From: Bacteroidales bacterium
Lineage (GTDB): Bacteria; Bacteroidota; Bacteroidia; Bacteroidales; WCHB1-69
DNA length: 7,137 nt
Direction of reading: 5' to 3'
Assembly (NCBI GenBank): GCA_012838875.1
Contig: DUOL01000064.1
Span: forward strand, 1 to 7,137
Part shown: positions 1 through 6,954 of the stretch, one piece after another
Layout: the number at the start of each line of letters is the position of its first letter
Position numbering within the stretch: position 1 is the stretch's first letter
The notes under the pieces: generated by a model
The model's database searches: none
What the model was told of the DNA's origin: nothing
Seen by the model: the letters and a program-made list of their open reading frames with translations, nothing else
Made by a program: the position numbers and the translations under genes

Positions 1-76
1 GCCTTGCGTCCCCACGGCTTGTGTCCGCGGACTTGGAACCGAAGACCGACCCCGAGCGCAGCGAGGGGGCACGCCC
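1..76. other. GC-rich non-coding segment with short repeats
   Basis: 55 of the 76 bases are G or C, in a window that is otherwise AT-rich. The segment holds a perfect 10-base palindrome GTCCGCGGAC (23-32). It also holds two similar 11-mers, CTTGCGTCCCC (3-13) and CTTGTGTCCGC (18-28), and a third CTTG start at 32, giving a spacing of 14-15. An imperfect hairpin pairs CCCC (50-53) with GGGG (65-68), with G-A/A-G mismatches and an inner GC/GC pair. No reading frame here looks like a protein. It is not a recognisable tRNA: there is no proper T-arm. It could be the end of a dispersed repeat, a structured RNA lying mostly outside the window, or an assembly edge. I cannot choose between these. Confidence 0.35.
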
Positions 77-87
77 TAATAAATCTT

Positions 88-104
88 ATAATATTTAATA
101 TTAT
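88..104. repeat. AT-only palindrome (8+1+8)
   Basis: ATAATATT and AATATTAT are perfect inverted copies around a single T. The palindrome lies in the non-coding stretch 77-225, downstream of the flavodiiron gene. With a one-base centre and only A/T pairs it is a weak RNA hairpin. It could be a protein-binding site or chance in AT-rich DNA. The rest of 77-225 shows no coding potential. Confidence 0.4.
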
Positions 105-208
105 CCCTGTTTATTGCGTTTTGGTAACAATAAATAACAATTTGTATTAATTTGTCCCCAAAATGGTGGAAGTAATGGGAAAGATGCAGATAAAAGAGAA
201 CCGGTTAG

Positions 209-222
209 TCGTTTTTAAACGA
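209..222 (-). terminator. Small inverted repeat after the flavodiiron gene, possible weak terminator
   Basis: TCGTTT (209-214) and AAACGA (217-222) are perfect inverted repeats two bases apart, starting four bases beyond the flavodiiron stop codon. The palindrome AACCGGTT (199-206) follows in the direction of transcription. No T-run comes after the hairpin on the minus strand, so it does not meet the usual intrinsic-terminator pattern. It may only protect or process the 3' end. Confidence 0.25.
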
Positions 223-225
223 ATA

Positions 226-1392
226 TTATAAGTCCTTGTGCTTCAAAGCTATAGCATCTGCTAATTGGTCTAACGCCTTAAAGTCAGCATCTTTAGGCGC
301 TCCTTTAGCGAGAACAGTGGGCAAAAGCTCAACTTTGAGGTTCGGCAACATCTCAACAATACTGTCAATGGCTTTACCACCCCAAGCGTAAGAGGCAATT
401 ACAGACGCAAACTTAGTTTTAGGTCTGAGCGCATTAACCAACTTAACTGCATAAGAAACAAGAGGATGCGCTTCCGCCGAGAAGGTTGGCGTACCGACTA
501 TAATCGTGGCGGCATCTACCAAATTAATCGCTAACTTGCCGATATCGGCTGCCGTTAAATCGAAAATGGAGACTTTTACACCCCGCTGTTTTAAGGCTTG
601 TACCAAATATTGCACCATTTTCTCAACGCTTCCATGCATGGAAATATAGGGAATCACCACTTCGTTTTTCACGTTGTCGGAAACCCAATCCTTGTAAGCG
701 TCAATGATAAACTCCGGACGATTATACATAGGTCCGTGACTTGGAGCAACAATTTGAATATCAAAACTTTCCAATTTCGGCATATTTTTCTTAATGATAG
801 TCCTGAACGGCATCATAATTTCTGCAAAATAGCGTTTTGCCGACTCGTAGCCCTGGCATTCGTCTTTGAGGAACATGTCGGCGGTGGCTAAATGAGAGCC
901 GAGAAAATCGCAAGTGAACATTATCTTATCCTCTTTTAGGTAGGCTAACATCGTTTCGGGCCAATGAACCCAAGGAAAATGTATAAATTGTAACGTTTTG
1001 TCGCCCAATTGAAGCTCTTCGTTGTCGGCAACGGTGATGATTTTATCTTCGGAAACAAAGAGAAGTTCCATTAAAAAGTCTTTTGCTTTCGGTGAAGCTA
1101 TGACTTTAGCCTCAGGATATTTTTGCAACACGTGCGGAATTAAGCCCGAGTGGTCCTGCTCCGTATGTAAAGAAATGATATAATCCAACTTTTTAACCTC
1201 TTTCAACTGCTCCATGAGAGAATCTTCAAAAGAGGGATCGGCTGTGTCAATAAGGACGGTCTTTTCAGAGCCTTTGATTAGATAAGCATTGTAACTCGTG
1301 CCGTCAGGCAGAGGAATGAGCGAGTCAAAAAGACGTCTGTTCCAATCTACAGCATTTAAAAAATAGATGTTTTTTTTGATTTCTTGTAACAT
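226..1392 (-). CDS. Class A flavodiiron protein (FprA/ROO-type A-type flavoprotein)
   Basis: A soluble cytoplasmic enzyme that reduces O2 to water and/or NO to N2O, protecting anaerobes from oxygen or nitrosative stress. Residues 1 to about 245 form a metallo-beta-lactamase-like domain. All di-iron ligands are visible: H76-x-E78-x-D80-H81, H143 (in VHWPE), D162 (in TCDF) and H219 (in PSHG). Residues from about 246 form a flavodoxin domain. Its FMN phosphate loop is SMHGSVEKM (251-259) and a second FMN-contacting stretch is GTPTFSAEAHP (300-310). At 388 residues it matches the minimal two-domain class, with no fused rubredoxin or flavin reductase domain, so an external electron donor is needed. 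Val256 sits where the phosphate loop often has Thr. The start is supported by the family-typical N-terminus (NIYFLNAVDW). It lies 75 bases after kdsB, beyond a likely terminator, so it may be its own transcription unit. O2 versus NO preference cannot be read from sequence. Confidence 0.95.
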   Translation of the reverse strand: MLQEIKKNIYFLNAVDWNRRLFDSLIPLPDGTSYNAYLIKGSEKTVLIDTADPSFEDSLMEQLKEVKKLDYIISLHTEQDHSGLIPHVLQKYPEAKVIASPKAKDFLMELLFVSEDKIITVADNEELQLGDKTLQFIHFPWVHWPETMLAYLKEDKIMFTCDFLGSHLATADMFLKDECQGYESAKRYFAEIMMPFRTIIKKNMPKLESFDIQIVAPSHGPMYNRPEFIIDAYKDWVSDNVKNEVVIPYISMHGSVEKMVQYLVQALKQRGVKVSIFDLTAADIGKLAINLVDAATIIVGTPTFSAEAHPLVSYAVKLVNALRPKTKFASVIASYAWGGKAIDSIVEMLPNLKVELLPTVLAKGAPKDADFKALDQLADAIALKHKDL

Positions 1393-1406
1393 AGATATAT
1401 GATTTA

Positions 1407-1414
1407 AAAAGTTA
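1407..1414 (-). promoter_or_regulatory. Candidate -7 element for the flavodiiron gene
   Basis: On the minus strand this reads TAACTTTT, seven of eight positions of the Bacteroidota -7 consensus TAnnTTTG. It lies 14 bases before the ATG, which would give a very short leader. The nearest upstream TTTG-like element (TTTTTG, at about 1441-1446) is 26 bases away instead of about 19, so the match is poor. It is listed because the upstream terminator suggests this gene needs its own promoter. Confidence 0.2.
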
Positions 1415-1442
1415 ATTTCTTTCTATTATGTAATAAAGTGCA

Positions 1443-1469
1443 AAAAGGAGGAAATTGTTCACTCCTTTT
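1443..1469 (-). terminator. Hairpin with T-run at the kdsB stop codon
   Basis: On the minus strand AAAAGGAG and CTCCTTTT form a perfect 8-bp stem with an 11-base loop, followed by one more T so the 3' arm ends in TTTTT. The A-rich 5' arm starts inside the TAA stop codon of kdsB. The A-tract, GC-containing stem and T-tract fit an intrinsic terminator for the kinase-kdsB transcript. The A/T symmetry means it could also act in the other direction. Confidence 0.55.
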
Positions 1470-2202
1470 AGAAAAAATTATAATTTTTGATTTTCAATAG
1501 GTCTTCGGGAGTATCAATGGCGATGCTTTCGTAGAAACATTCGGCGACAAAAATGGAGAAATCGTTTTCTAACCAGCGAAGTTGCTCTAAACTTTCAGCT
1601 ATTTCCAATTCCGATTTTGGCAGGTTGATTAATTTTTTCAAGATTTCGTAACGATAAGCATAAATCCCAATATGCTTATAATGAGATATTTCCGTCTTTT
1701 GTTGTGAACGGACATAGGGAATCGGAAATCTACTGAAATAGATAGCTTTCTTGGATTTTGAAAATATGACTTTTACCATATTGGGGTTGCCGATATTTTC
1801 TTTTTGCGTATCTATTTTTTTTATCAGAGTAGCAATATTAACTTTTTGGTTATCAAATTGTTGTATAAGAGTTTCTATTTCTTCTTTTCTAATAAAGGGT
1901 TCATCGCCTTGAATGTTGACAATAATATCTTCATTTTTTAGGTTTAGAAGTTTGGCAGCTTCGCCGCAGCGGTCGGTACCGGAGGGGTGATTGGGGGAGG
2001 TCATCACCGCTTCTCCTCCAAAAGCGTGCACTATTTTTTCAATTCTTTCATCATCGGTAGCTACTACGACTTTATCGAGAGGTGCTTTTTTGGCTTGCTC
2101 ATAAACCCATTGAATCATAGGTTTTTGATGAATCAAGGCTAACGGTTTGCCCGGAAAACGTGTAGAGGCGTAGCGAGCAGGAATAATCCCAATAATTGAC
2201 AT
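1468..2202 (-). CDS. kdsB: 3-deoxy-manno-octulosonate cytidylyltransferase (CMP-KDO synthetase)
   Basis: Activates KDO by forming CMP-KDO from CTP and KDO, the step before KDO is attached to lipid A in LPS assembly; it acts in the cytoplasm. The N-terminal nucleotide-binding motif IIPARYASTRFPGKPL (6-21) is essentially the family signature, with R10, R15 and K19. It is followed by VVVATDDERI (45-54), SPNHPSGTDRC (69-79) and the QGDEP motif (98-102), whose D100 binds the metal. HIGIYAYR (177-184) and the IDTPEDL motif near the C-terminus (229-235) complete the set; D230 is the second metal ligand. At 244 residues it has the normal full length. The start places the signature immediately at the N-terminus; the bases before it are A-rich without a Shine-Dalgarno. 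It begins 15 bases after the kinase stop, so the two are probably cotranscribed. Capsule-type KdsB paralogues are possible, but no capsule genes are nearby. Confidence 0.97.
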   Translation of the reverse strand: MSIIGIIPARYASTRFPGKPLALIHQKPMIQWVYEQAKKAPLDKVVVATDDERIEKIVHAFGGEAVMTSPNHPSGTDRCGEAAKLLNLKNEDIIVNIQGDEPFIRKEEIETLIQQFDNQKVNIATLIKKIDTQKENIGNPNMVKVIFSKSKKAIYFSRFPIPYVRSQQKTEISHYKHIGIYAYRYEILKKLINLPKSELEIAESLEQLRWLENDFSIFVAECFYESIAIDTPEDLLKIKNYNFF

Positions 2203-2217
2203 TTTGGTTTGCTGTTT

Positions 2218-2835
2218 TTACTTGAAAAGTCCGAAAAGTTCTGCGTTGATACGTTCGATGACAGTCCCAAAATCTTCGGCTTTTTCGCCAAATTTAATAA
2301 CATTAACATCAACTATAAGTAATTTGCCGCGTGTATAATTGGCAATCCAATTTTCATATCTTTCGTTAAGTCGTTGCAGGTAATCGATTCTAATGGAATT
2401 TTCGTAGTCTCGTCCTCTTTTTTGGATTTGCGATACCAACGTGGAGGTGTCGGCTTTGAGGTAGATGAGGAGGTCGGGAGCTTCGAGGAATTGCGCCATA
2501 AGTTCAAAAAGCGAGGCGTAGTTATCAAAGTCGCGAGTTGGCATTAGTCCCATGGCGTGCAGGTTCGGGGCAAAAATGTACGCATCTTCATAAATTGTTC
2601 TATCTTGAATTACATCTTTTTTCTTCTGTCTGATTTCAATGACTTGACGGAAGCGGTTATTCAAAAAATAGACTTGCAAGTTAAAAGACCAGCGTTGCAT
2701 ATCTTCATAAAAACTTGCCAAATAGGGGTTATTATCTACACTTTCAAACATGGGTTCCCAGCCATAATGTTTTGCTAACATGTTTGTTAAAGTAGTTTTT
2801 CCCGAACCGATATTTCCTGCTACGGCGATGTGCAT
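2218..2835 (-). CDS. Deoxynucleoside kinase (dNK family, probably purine deoxynucleoside salvage)
   Basis: Phosphorylates deoxynucleosides to their 5'-monophosphates using ATP, feeding dNTP salvage. The P-loop GNIGSGKTT (7-15) is at the N-terminus. E31 in FESVDNNPYL (30-39) corresponds to the catalytic acidic residue. The DRT triplet (78-80), in QDRTIYEDAYIFA, is this family's DRS-type motif. The arginine-rich lid is QKRGRDYE (138-145). LLIYLKADT (122-130) is the core beta strand before the lid. At 205 residues it matches bacterial members of the deoxyadenosine/deoxyguanosine/deoxycytidine kinase family. Adenosine versus guanosine preference cannot be decided by eye. It lies 57 bases downstream of the transporter gene and 15 bases upstream of kdsB. 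The 57-base AT-rich gap may hold its own promoter, but I found no clean TAnnTTTG match there. Confidence 0.93.
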   Translation of the reverse strand: MHIAVAGNIGSGKTTLTNMLAKHYGWEPMFESVDNNPYLASFYEDMQRWSFNLQVYFLNNRFRQVIEIRQKKKDVIQDRTIYEDAYIFAPNLHAMGLMPTRDFDNYASLFELMAQFLEAPDLLIYLKADTSTLVSQIQKRGRDYENSIRIDYLQRLNERYENWIANYTRGKLLIVDVNVIKFGEKAEDFGTVIERINAELFGLFK

Positions 2836-2892
2836 AACGAATAAAATTTTTATATTATTAATAAATTAAACCAACATACAATTTACAATTTT

Positions 2893-4875
2893 TTACTCTT
2901 TTTTAACCGAGAGTGAGTGCCAAATGAGATAGGAGCATAGAAGAATAAACATAACAATAGAGAGTAAGTTAAAGGGCATCGAGCCAATCCATTCGGCAGG
3001 AGCTGACAATTCAACGTTCGCGTATTTTAAGATAGCGCTAACTACTCCCATGATAGCACCTCCGGCTAATAAACCTGAAGCGAGTAGCGTTCCTTTTTCT
3101 TTACGTTTTTTATTTAATTGTTCATCTTTTGAACGTGTACTAATAAGCCATGCAATGCTGCCGCCGACTAACAGCGGAAGATTTAATTGTAAAGGAATAA
3201 ACATTCCCAGCGAGAAGGCTAATGCCGGAATTCCGATACGGTCGAGGACGATAGCGAGGATAGCTCCAATAATATATAGTATCCAAGGTGTTTCTCCGCC
3301 AAACATAAGCGGTTCAATAATTGCGGCCATGGCATTTGCTTGAGGAGCAACGAGAGAGCCTTCGCCGGTATATCCGTACGTTTTTGATAAAATAAGAATA
3401 ACACCTCCTACGGTTAAAGCGGAAACTAGGGTTCCCAAAAATTTAAGGGATTGCTGTTTATAAGGCGATGAGCCTATCCAGTATCCGATTTTCAGGTCGG
3501 TAATAAAACCGCCTGCCATAGCCAATGCCGAACAAACGATACCTCCTACAATGAGAGCTGTAATGATTCCGGAGCCACCTTGTAAGCCAACGGCAGAAAG
3601 AATGAACGAGGATAAAATAAGTGTCATCATCGTCATACCGGAAACGGGGTTCGTCCCTACGGTAGCAATTGCCGTAGCGGCAACGGTGGTAAAGAGAAAA
3701 GCGAAGACAAAAATAACAAGCAGTCCCACTAAAACTTGTGTTATGTTCATTTGTAGCCCGCCTGTAAGGAAAAAGATAGCAATTAACAAAGCGACAGCAA
3801 GGAAGCCAAAAAGAATAATTCTCATTGAGATATCTCTTTCCGTTCTTAACACTTTAGTTTGTGATTCATCGGCTTTACTTTTTGATGCTTTGAAAACGAC
3901 TCCGAAGGAAGATTTGATGACGCCGGCGGACTTAATAACGCCAATAATTCCGGCCATGGCAATACCCCCAATGCCAATGTAGCGAACGTAGTTTGAGAAG
4001 ATTAACTCCGGATCTAGTTGTTGCATTAAAACCCCGTCTGCAGTAACGCCGAATTGTCCTAACAGCGGCACGATAAACCACCATGAGAGAAGCGAGCCAG
4101 CGCAGATAATTAATGAATATTTTAATCCTATTAAAAACCCGGTGCCTAATAGAATAGACCCGGCGTTCATTTTAAACAGGAACTTGTACTCCATAGCCAA
4201 TTTTTCTCCTACGGCAAACATGCGAGAGGAGATGTTCTCAGCCCAAAGTTGAAAGCTGGTCATTAAGAAATCATACACACCCCCTATTAATCCACTGATT
4301 AATAAGAGCTTAGCTTGTGCTCCGCCTTTAGCTCCCGAAACGAGGATTTCGGTTGTTGCCGTAGCTTCTGGAAAAGGATATTTCCCGTGCATATCGGAAA
4401 CAAAATATTTTCTAAAAGGGATAAGGAAAAGAATACCCAAAAAGCCTCCAAAAAGTGAAGCCAAAAAAATCTGATAAAAATTGATTTGCATATTAATATC
4501 AGGATTTTTTTCTTGGATAATATAAATAGCAGGTAAGGTGAAAATGGCACCTGCCACAATCACTCCGGAGCTTGCTCCGATAGATTGGATAATTACATTT
4601 TCCGAAAGCGGGCTCTTTCGCTTGGCAACCGTTGAAATGCCGACTGCAATAATAGCAATAGGGATAGCGGCTTCGAAAACTTGACCGAAACGTAATCCCG
4701 AGTACGCAGTTGCTGCTGAAAAGATAACTGCCATAAGGATACCCCATAATACAGTCCAGAGATTGACTTCTGGGTATTTTTTGTCGGAAAGTAAAATGGG
4801 GTTGTACTTTTCACCCTCTTTTAGCTCAGTGTATGCATTGTCGGGTAATTTGATTTCTTTTTCTTCTTCAATCAT
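2893..4875 (-). CDS. OPT-family oligopeptide transporter, inner membrane
   Basis: A polytopic cytoplasmic membrane protein of the oligopeptide transporter (OPT) family, whose members import small peptides or metal-chelate ligands, usually with protons. A charged N-terminal tail (1 to about 36) is followed by roughly 15-16 hydrophobic segments. The clearest are near 38-58, 68-84, 95-119, 132-153, 187-207, 236-270, 297-316, 350-371, 377-401, 411-456, 476-497, 530-577, 594-617 and 632-652. The conserved GKYPFPEATATTEIL (164-178) matches the KYP-x-PE signature of prokaryotic OPT proteins. TNPVSGMT (408-415), TDLKIGYWIGSSP (459-471) and GMFIPL (557-562) are further family-like stretches. The 660-residue length is normal. 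The start is secure: the next Met (48) is inside the first membrane segment. It is transcribed from a strong-looking promoter at 4904-4934 and is divergent from the carboxyltransferase-like gene. The substrate is unknown. Confidence 0.93.
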   Translation of the reverse strand: MIEEEKEIKLPDNAYTELKEGEKYNPILLSDKKYPEVNLWTVLWGILMAVIFSAATAYSGLRFGQVFEAAIPIAIIAVGISTVAKRKSPLSENVIIQSIGASSGVIVAGAIFTLPAIYIIQEKNPDINMQINFYQIFLASLFGGFLGILFLIPFRKYFVSDMHGKYPFPEATATTEILVSGAKGGAQAKLLLISGLIGGVYDFLMTSFQLWAENISSRMFAVGEKLAMEYKFLFKMNAGSILLGTGFLIGLKYSLIICAGSLLSWWFIVPLLGQFGVTADGVLMQQLDPELIFSNYVRYIGIGGIAMAGIIGVIKSAGVIKSSFGVVFKASKSKADESQTKVLRTERDISMRIILFGFLAVALLIAIFFLTGGLQMNITQVLVGLLVIFVFAFLFTTVAATAIATVGTNPVSGMTMMTLILSSFILSAVGLQGGSGIITALIVGGIVCSALAMAGGFITDLKIGYWIGSSPYKQQSLKFLGTLVSALTVGGVILILSKTYGYTGEGSLVAPQANAMAAIIEPLMFGGETPWILYIIGAILAIVLDRIGIPALAFSLGMFIPLQLNLPLLVGGSIAWLISTRSKDEQLNKKRKEKGTLLASGLLAGGAIMGVVSAILKYANVELSAPAEWIGSMPFNLLSIVMFILLCSYLIWHSLSVKKE

Positions 4876-4903
4876 AAGTTAAAAATTTTAGATATTTTAG
4901 CTA

Positions 4904-4934
4904 CAAAAATATAATAAAAAATGTAACAAACAAA
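4904..4934 (-). promoter_or_regulatory. Bacteroidota-type promoter for the OPT transporter gene
   Basis: On the minus strand TTTG (4934-4931) is followed by 19 bases and then TATTTTTG (4911-4904). This is an exact match to the Bacteroidota housekeeping consensus TTTG-N19-TAnnTTTG. Transcription would start near 4898, giving a leader of roughly 20-25 bases before the ATG at 4875. The leader has no Shine-Dalgarno, as expected for the phylum. Confidence 0.75.
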
Positions 4935-5093
4935 TAAATATTCAAAAATTAGAGATGAAATCCGAAAATTTTCTTTTGAACATATTTTCATAATAATTTA
5001 TTTCAATTAGCGTTGAACAAATGAGTGAGAAAAAACCTTATATTTCTAAATTCACATGTATAAATTAAAATAAAAATTAATGTATAAAAGAAT

Positions 5094-6881
5094 ATGAAAA
5101 AAAAGATTGAATTTTGCTTACTTTATAGAGATATGTGGCAATCATCGGGAAAGTATGTTCCCCGTGTTGATCAGTTAAAAGAGATTGCCCCTGCCATTGT
5201 AAAAATGGGTTGTTTTTCACGAATTGAAACGAATGGCGGAGCTTTTGAACAAGTAAACTTGCTGTACGGAGAAAATCCTAATACAGCAGTGCGTGAGTGG
5301 GTAAAGCCGTTCAATGAAGCGGGAATTAAAACGATGATGTTAGAGCGTGCGTTGAATGGTTTGCGTATGTATCCCGTGCCCGCTGATGTCAGAGAACTAA
5401 TGTTTAAAGTTAAAAAGGCGCAGGGCGTCAATATTGCACGTTCTTTTTGCGGATTAAATGACCCGCGAAATCTTGAACTGTCGGTAAAGTATGCTAAAAA
5501 AGCCGGTATGATATCGCAAGCGGCGCTTAGTATTACCTATTCGGATATTCATACGGTTGAATATTATATGAGTGTCATTGATGAGGTGGTGAAATTTGGA
5601 GCCGACGAGATAGCGCTGAAAGATATGGCCGGCGTGGGACGTCCTGTGATGCTCGGAAGATTAGTAAAAGCTATTAAAGATAAATATCCGCATATTTTAG
5701 TTCAATATCACGGTCACTCCGGACCGGGCTTTTCGGTTGCCTCAATGCTTGAAGTTGCTAAGAACGGAGTTGATATTATTGATGTAGCAATGGAGCCACT
5801 TGCATGGGGAATGGTGCATCCGGACGTGATTACCATTCAAGCTATGCTTAAAGATGCCGGATTCGATGTTCCGGAAATAAATATGAACGCTTATATGGAA
5901 GCTCGAAGCCTTACGCAAAAATTTGTAGATGATTTTCTCGGTTATTTTATAGATCCCAAAAATAAGGCAATGTCTTCTCTATTAATTGGTTGTGGCTTGC
6001 CGGGTGGAATGATGGGGTCAATGATGGCTGATTTGAAGGGTGCGAGAAATGGGATTAATATGTTCCTTCGCAATGCTAATAAACCCGAGCTGTCGGAAGA
6101 TGAGCTATTAGTGCAACTTTTTGATGAGGTGAGATATGTATGGCCTAAATTGGGAAATCCGCCACTGGTTACGCCTTTTAGTCAATACGTTAAAAATATT
6201 GCTCTCATGAATATTTTGCAGTTGACACAAGGGAAAGAGCGTTTTTCTCAAATAGATAGAAATAGCTGGGACATGATTTTAGGAAAAACAGGAAAACTGC
6301 CGGGTACGTTATCACCCAAAATTGTCGAATTAGCCGAACAAAACGGGTATGAGTTCTTTACAGGTAATCCGCAAGATAATTACCCCGATGAACTGCCGAA
6401 ATATAGAAAAGAGATGGAAGAAAACGGCTGGGATTTTGGACAAGATGACGAGGAATTGTTTGAGCTTGCTATGCACGACCGCCAATACCGCGATTATAAG
6501 TCGGGTATTGCTAAAAAGAAATTTGAAGAGGAACTTGAAAAAGCTCAAAATAGCTCTGATGTTAAAATTATAGTAAAAGAGGTAAAGTTGCCCGAAGTGA
6601 TAAAAGAGGAGCAAATTGAAAAGGTTAAACAGCGTTGTCCGAATGCGAAACCTATTGTTTCAACGGTTACGGGTACTGTTCTTTGGGAAGTGGCGGTTGA
6701 GGAAACGTCAATGGCGAAGCCGTTGGGCACTGCCTACGAAGAGGGGGACATTGTTTGCTTCGTATCTGCCTATTTTGGCAATGAGGAGATAAAAACTTTG
6801 TATAAAGGGAAATTGTGTGCAGTTGTAGCTCAACAAGGCGACAAAGTTAAAAAAGGAGATATTATTGCTTTTGTAGAGTAA
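5094..6881 (+). CDS. Pyruvate/oxaloacetate carboxyltransferase-like protein with lysine-less biotinyl-like domain
   Basis: Related to the oxaloacetate decarboxylase alpha / pyruvate carboxylase subunit B family. Residues 1 to about 300 form the carboxyltransferase TIM barrel. The metal ligands appear intact: D13 in YRDMWQS, K176 in LKDMAG (carbamylated in the family), H206 and H208 in YHGHSG. R12, Q16 and R85 correspond to pyruvate-contacting residues. Residues from about 300 to 465 match the conserved helical domain (PGGMMGSMMADL, VWPKLGNPPLVTPFSQYV). A charged linker (about 470-515) leads to a biotinyl/lipoyl-like domain (about 519-595) ending in QQGDKVKKGDIIAFVE. Two deviations matter. The AMKM biotin site reads AYFG (559-562), so the lysine is Phe561. 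The SGxTSQP segment carrying the catalytic Thr reads AWGMVHP (237-243), with Met240 at the Thr position. The overall fold family is sure; the reaction is not. It may use a separate biotin carrier or be biotin-independent. The start puts the first barrel strand at the N-terminus; there is no Shine-Dalgarno. It stands alone, divergent from the transporter gene. Confidence 0.85.
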   Translation: MKKKIEFCLLYRDMWQSSGKYVPRVDQLKEIAPAIVKMGCFSRIETNGGAFEQVNLLYGENPNTAVREWVKPFNEAGIKTMMLERALNGLRMYPVPADVRELMFKVKKAQGVNIARSFCGLNDPRNLELSVKYAKKAGMISQAALSITYSDIHTVEYYMSVIDEVVKFGADEIALKDMAGVGRPVMLGRLVKAIKDKYPHILVQYHGHSGPGFSVASMLEVAKNGVDIIDVAMEPLAWGMVHPDVITIQAMLKDAGFDVPEINMNAYMEARSLTQKFVDDFLGYFIDPKNKAMSSLLIGCGLPGGMMGSMMADLKGARNGINMFLRNANKPELSEDELLVQLFDEVRYVWPKLGNPPLVTPFSQYVKNIALMNILQLTQGKERFSQIDRNSWDMILGKTGKLPGTLSPKIVELAEQNGYEFFTGNPQDNYPDELPKYRKEMEENGWDFGQDDEELFELAMHDRQYRDYKSGIAKKKFEEELEKAQNSSDVKIIVKEVKLPEVIKEEQIEKVKQRCPNAKPIVSTVTGTVLWEVAVEETSMAKPLGTAYEEGDIVCFVSAYFGNEEIKTLYKGKLCAVVAQQGDKVKKGDIIAFVE

Positions 6882-6900
6882 AAATTAGCACGCTCAAAAA

Positions 6901-6930
6901 GTAAAATTATTTTACCGCACTAAAAAGTGC
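6901..6930. repeat. Two adjacent inverted repeats after the carboxyltransferase-like gene
   Basis: GTAAAAT-T-ATTTTAC (6901-6915) is a perfect 7+1+7 palindrome. One base later, GCACT-AAAA-AGTGC (6917-6930) forms a perfect 5-bp hairpin with a four-base loop. They begin 19 bases after the stop codon. No T-run follows on the plus strand, so neither is a classic terminator. They may be a 3'-end structure of the transcript or a binding site. Confidence 0.4.
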
Positions 6931-6954
6931 AAACTAAGAGATAAACACCATTTT

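Noticed and set aside
1..76. Possible tRNA, suggested by the length of about 76 bases and a GGTTCCAAGTCC-like stretch on the minus strand
   Set aside because: The T-loop consensus is not met (C where a purine is required), the ends do not pair as an acceptor stem, and no clover-leaf can be drawn.
598..891. A 97-codon open frame on the plus strand inside the flavodiiron gene
   Set aside because: It overlaps the conserved part of the flavodiiron protein on the opposite strand and shows no family features. It is a shadow of the real gene.
2836..2892. Possible separate promoter between the transporter and kinase genes
   Set aside because: A TTG followed 19 bases later by TAAAAATT can be drawn, but it lacks the TTTG end of the -7 element. 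In such AT-rich DNA it is not convincing.
3551..3982. A 143-codon open frame on the plus strand
   Set aside because: It is fully antisense to the well-supported OPT transporter. Its translation is low in complexity with no recognisable motif, and no promoter or start context supports it.
4975..5046. Possible TTTG/TAnnTTTG promoter for the carboxyltransferase-like gene, e.g. TATATTTC at 5039-5046 or TATTTCAA at 4999-5006
   Set aside because: The -7 candidates miss key bases. TATATTTC is 23 bases from the nearest TTG (5013-5015) instead of about 19. It is too weak to list as a feature.
226..6881. A coordinated novel multi-gene system
   Set aside because: The genes belong to known, unrelated housekeeping families, and their order suggests ordinary neighbours. 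No defence, toxin, secretion or repeat-array signatures are present. Only the carboxyltransferase-like protein shows unusual features.
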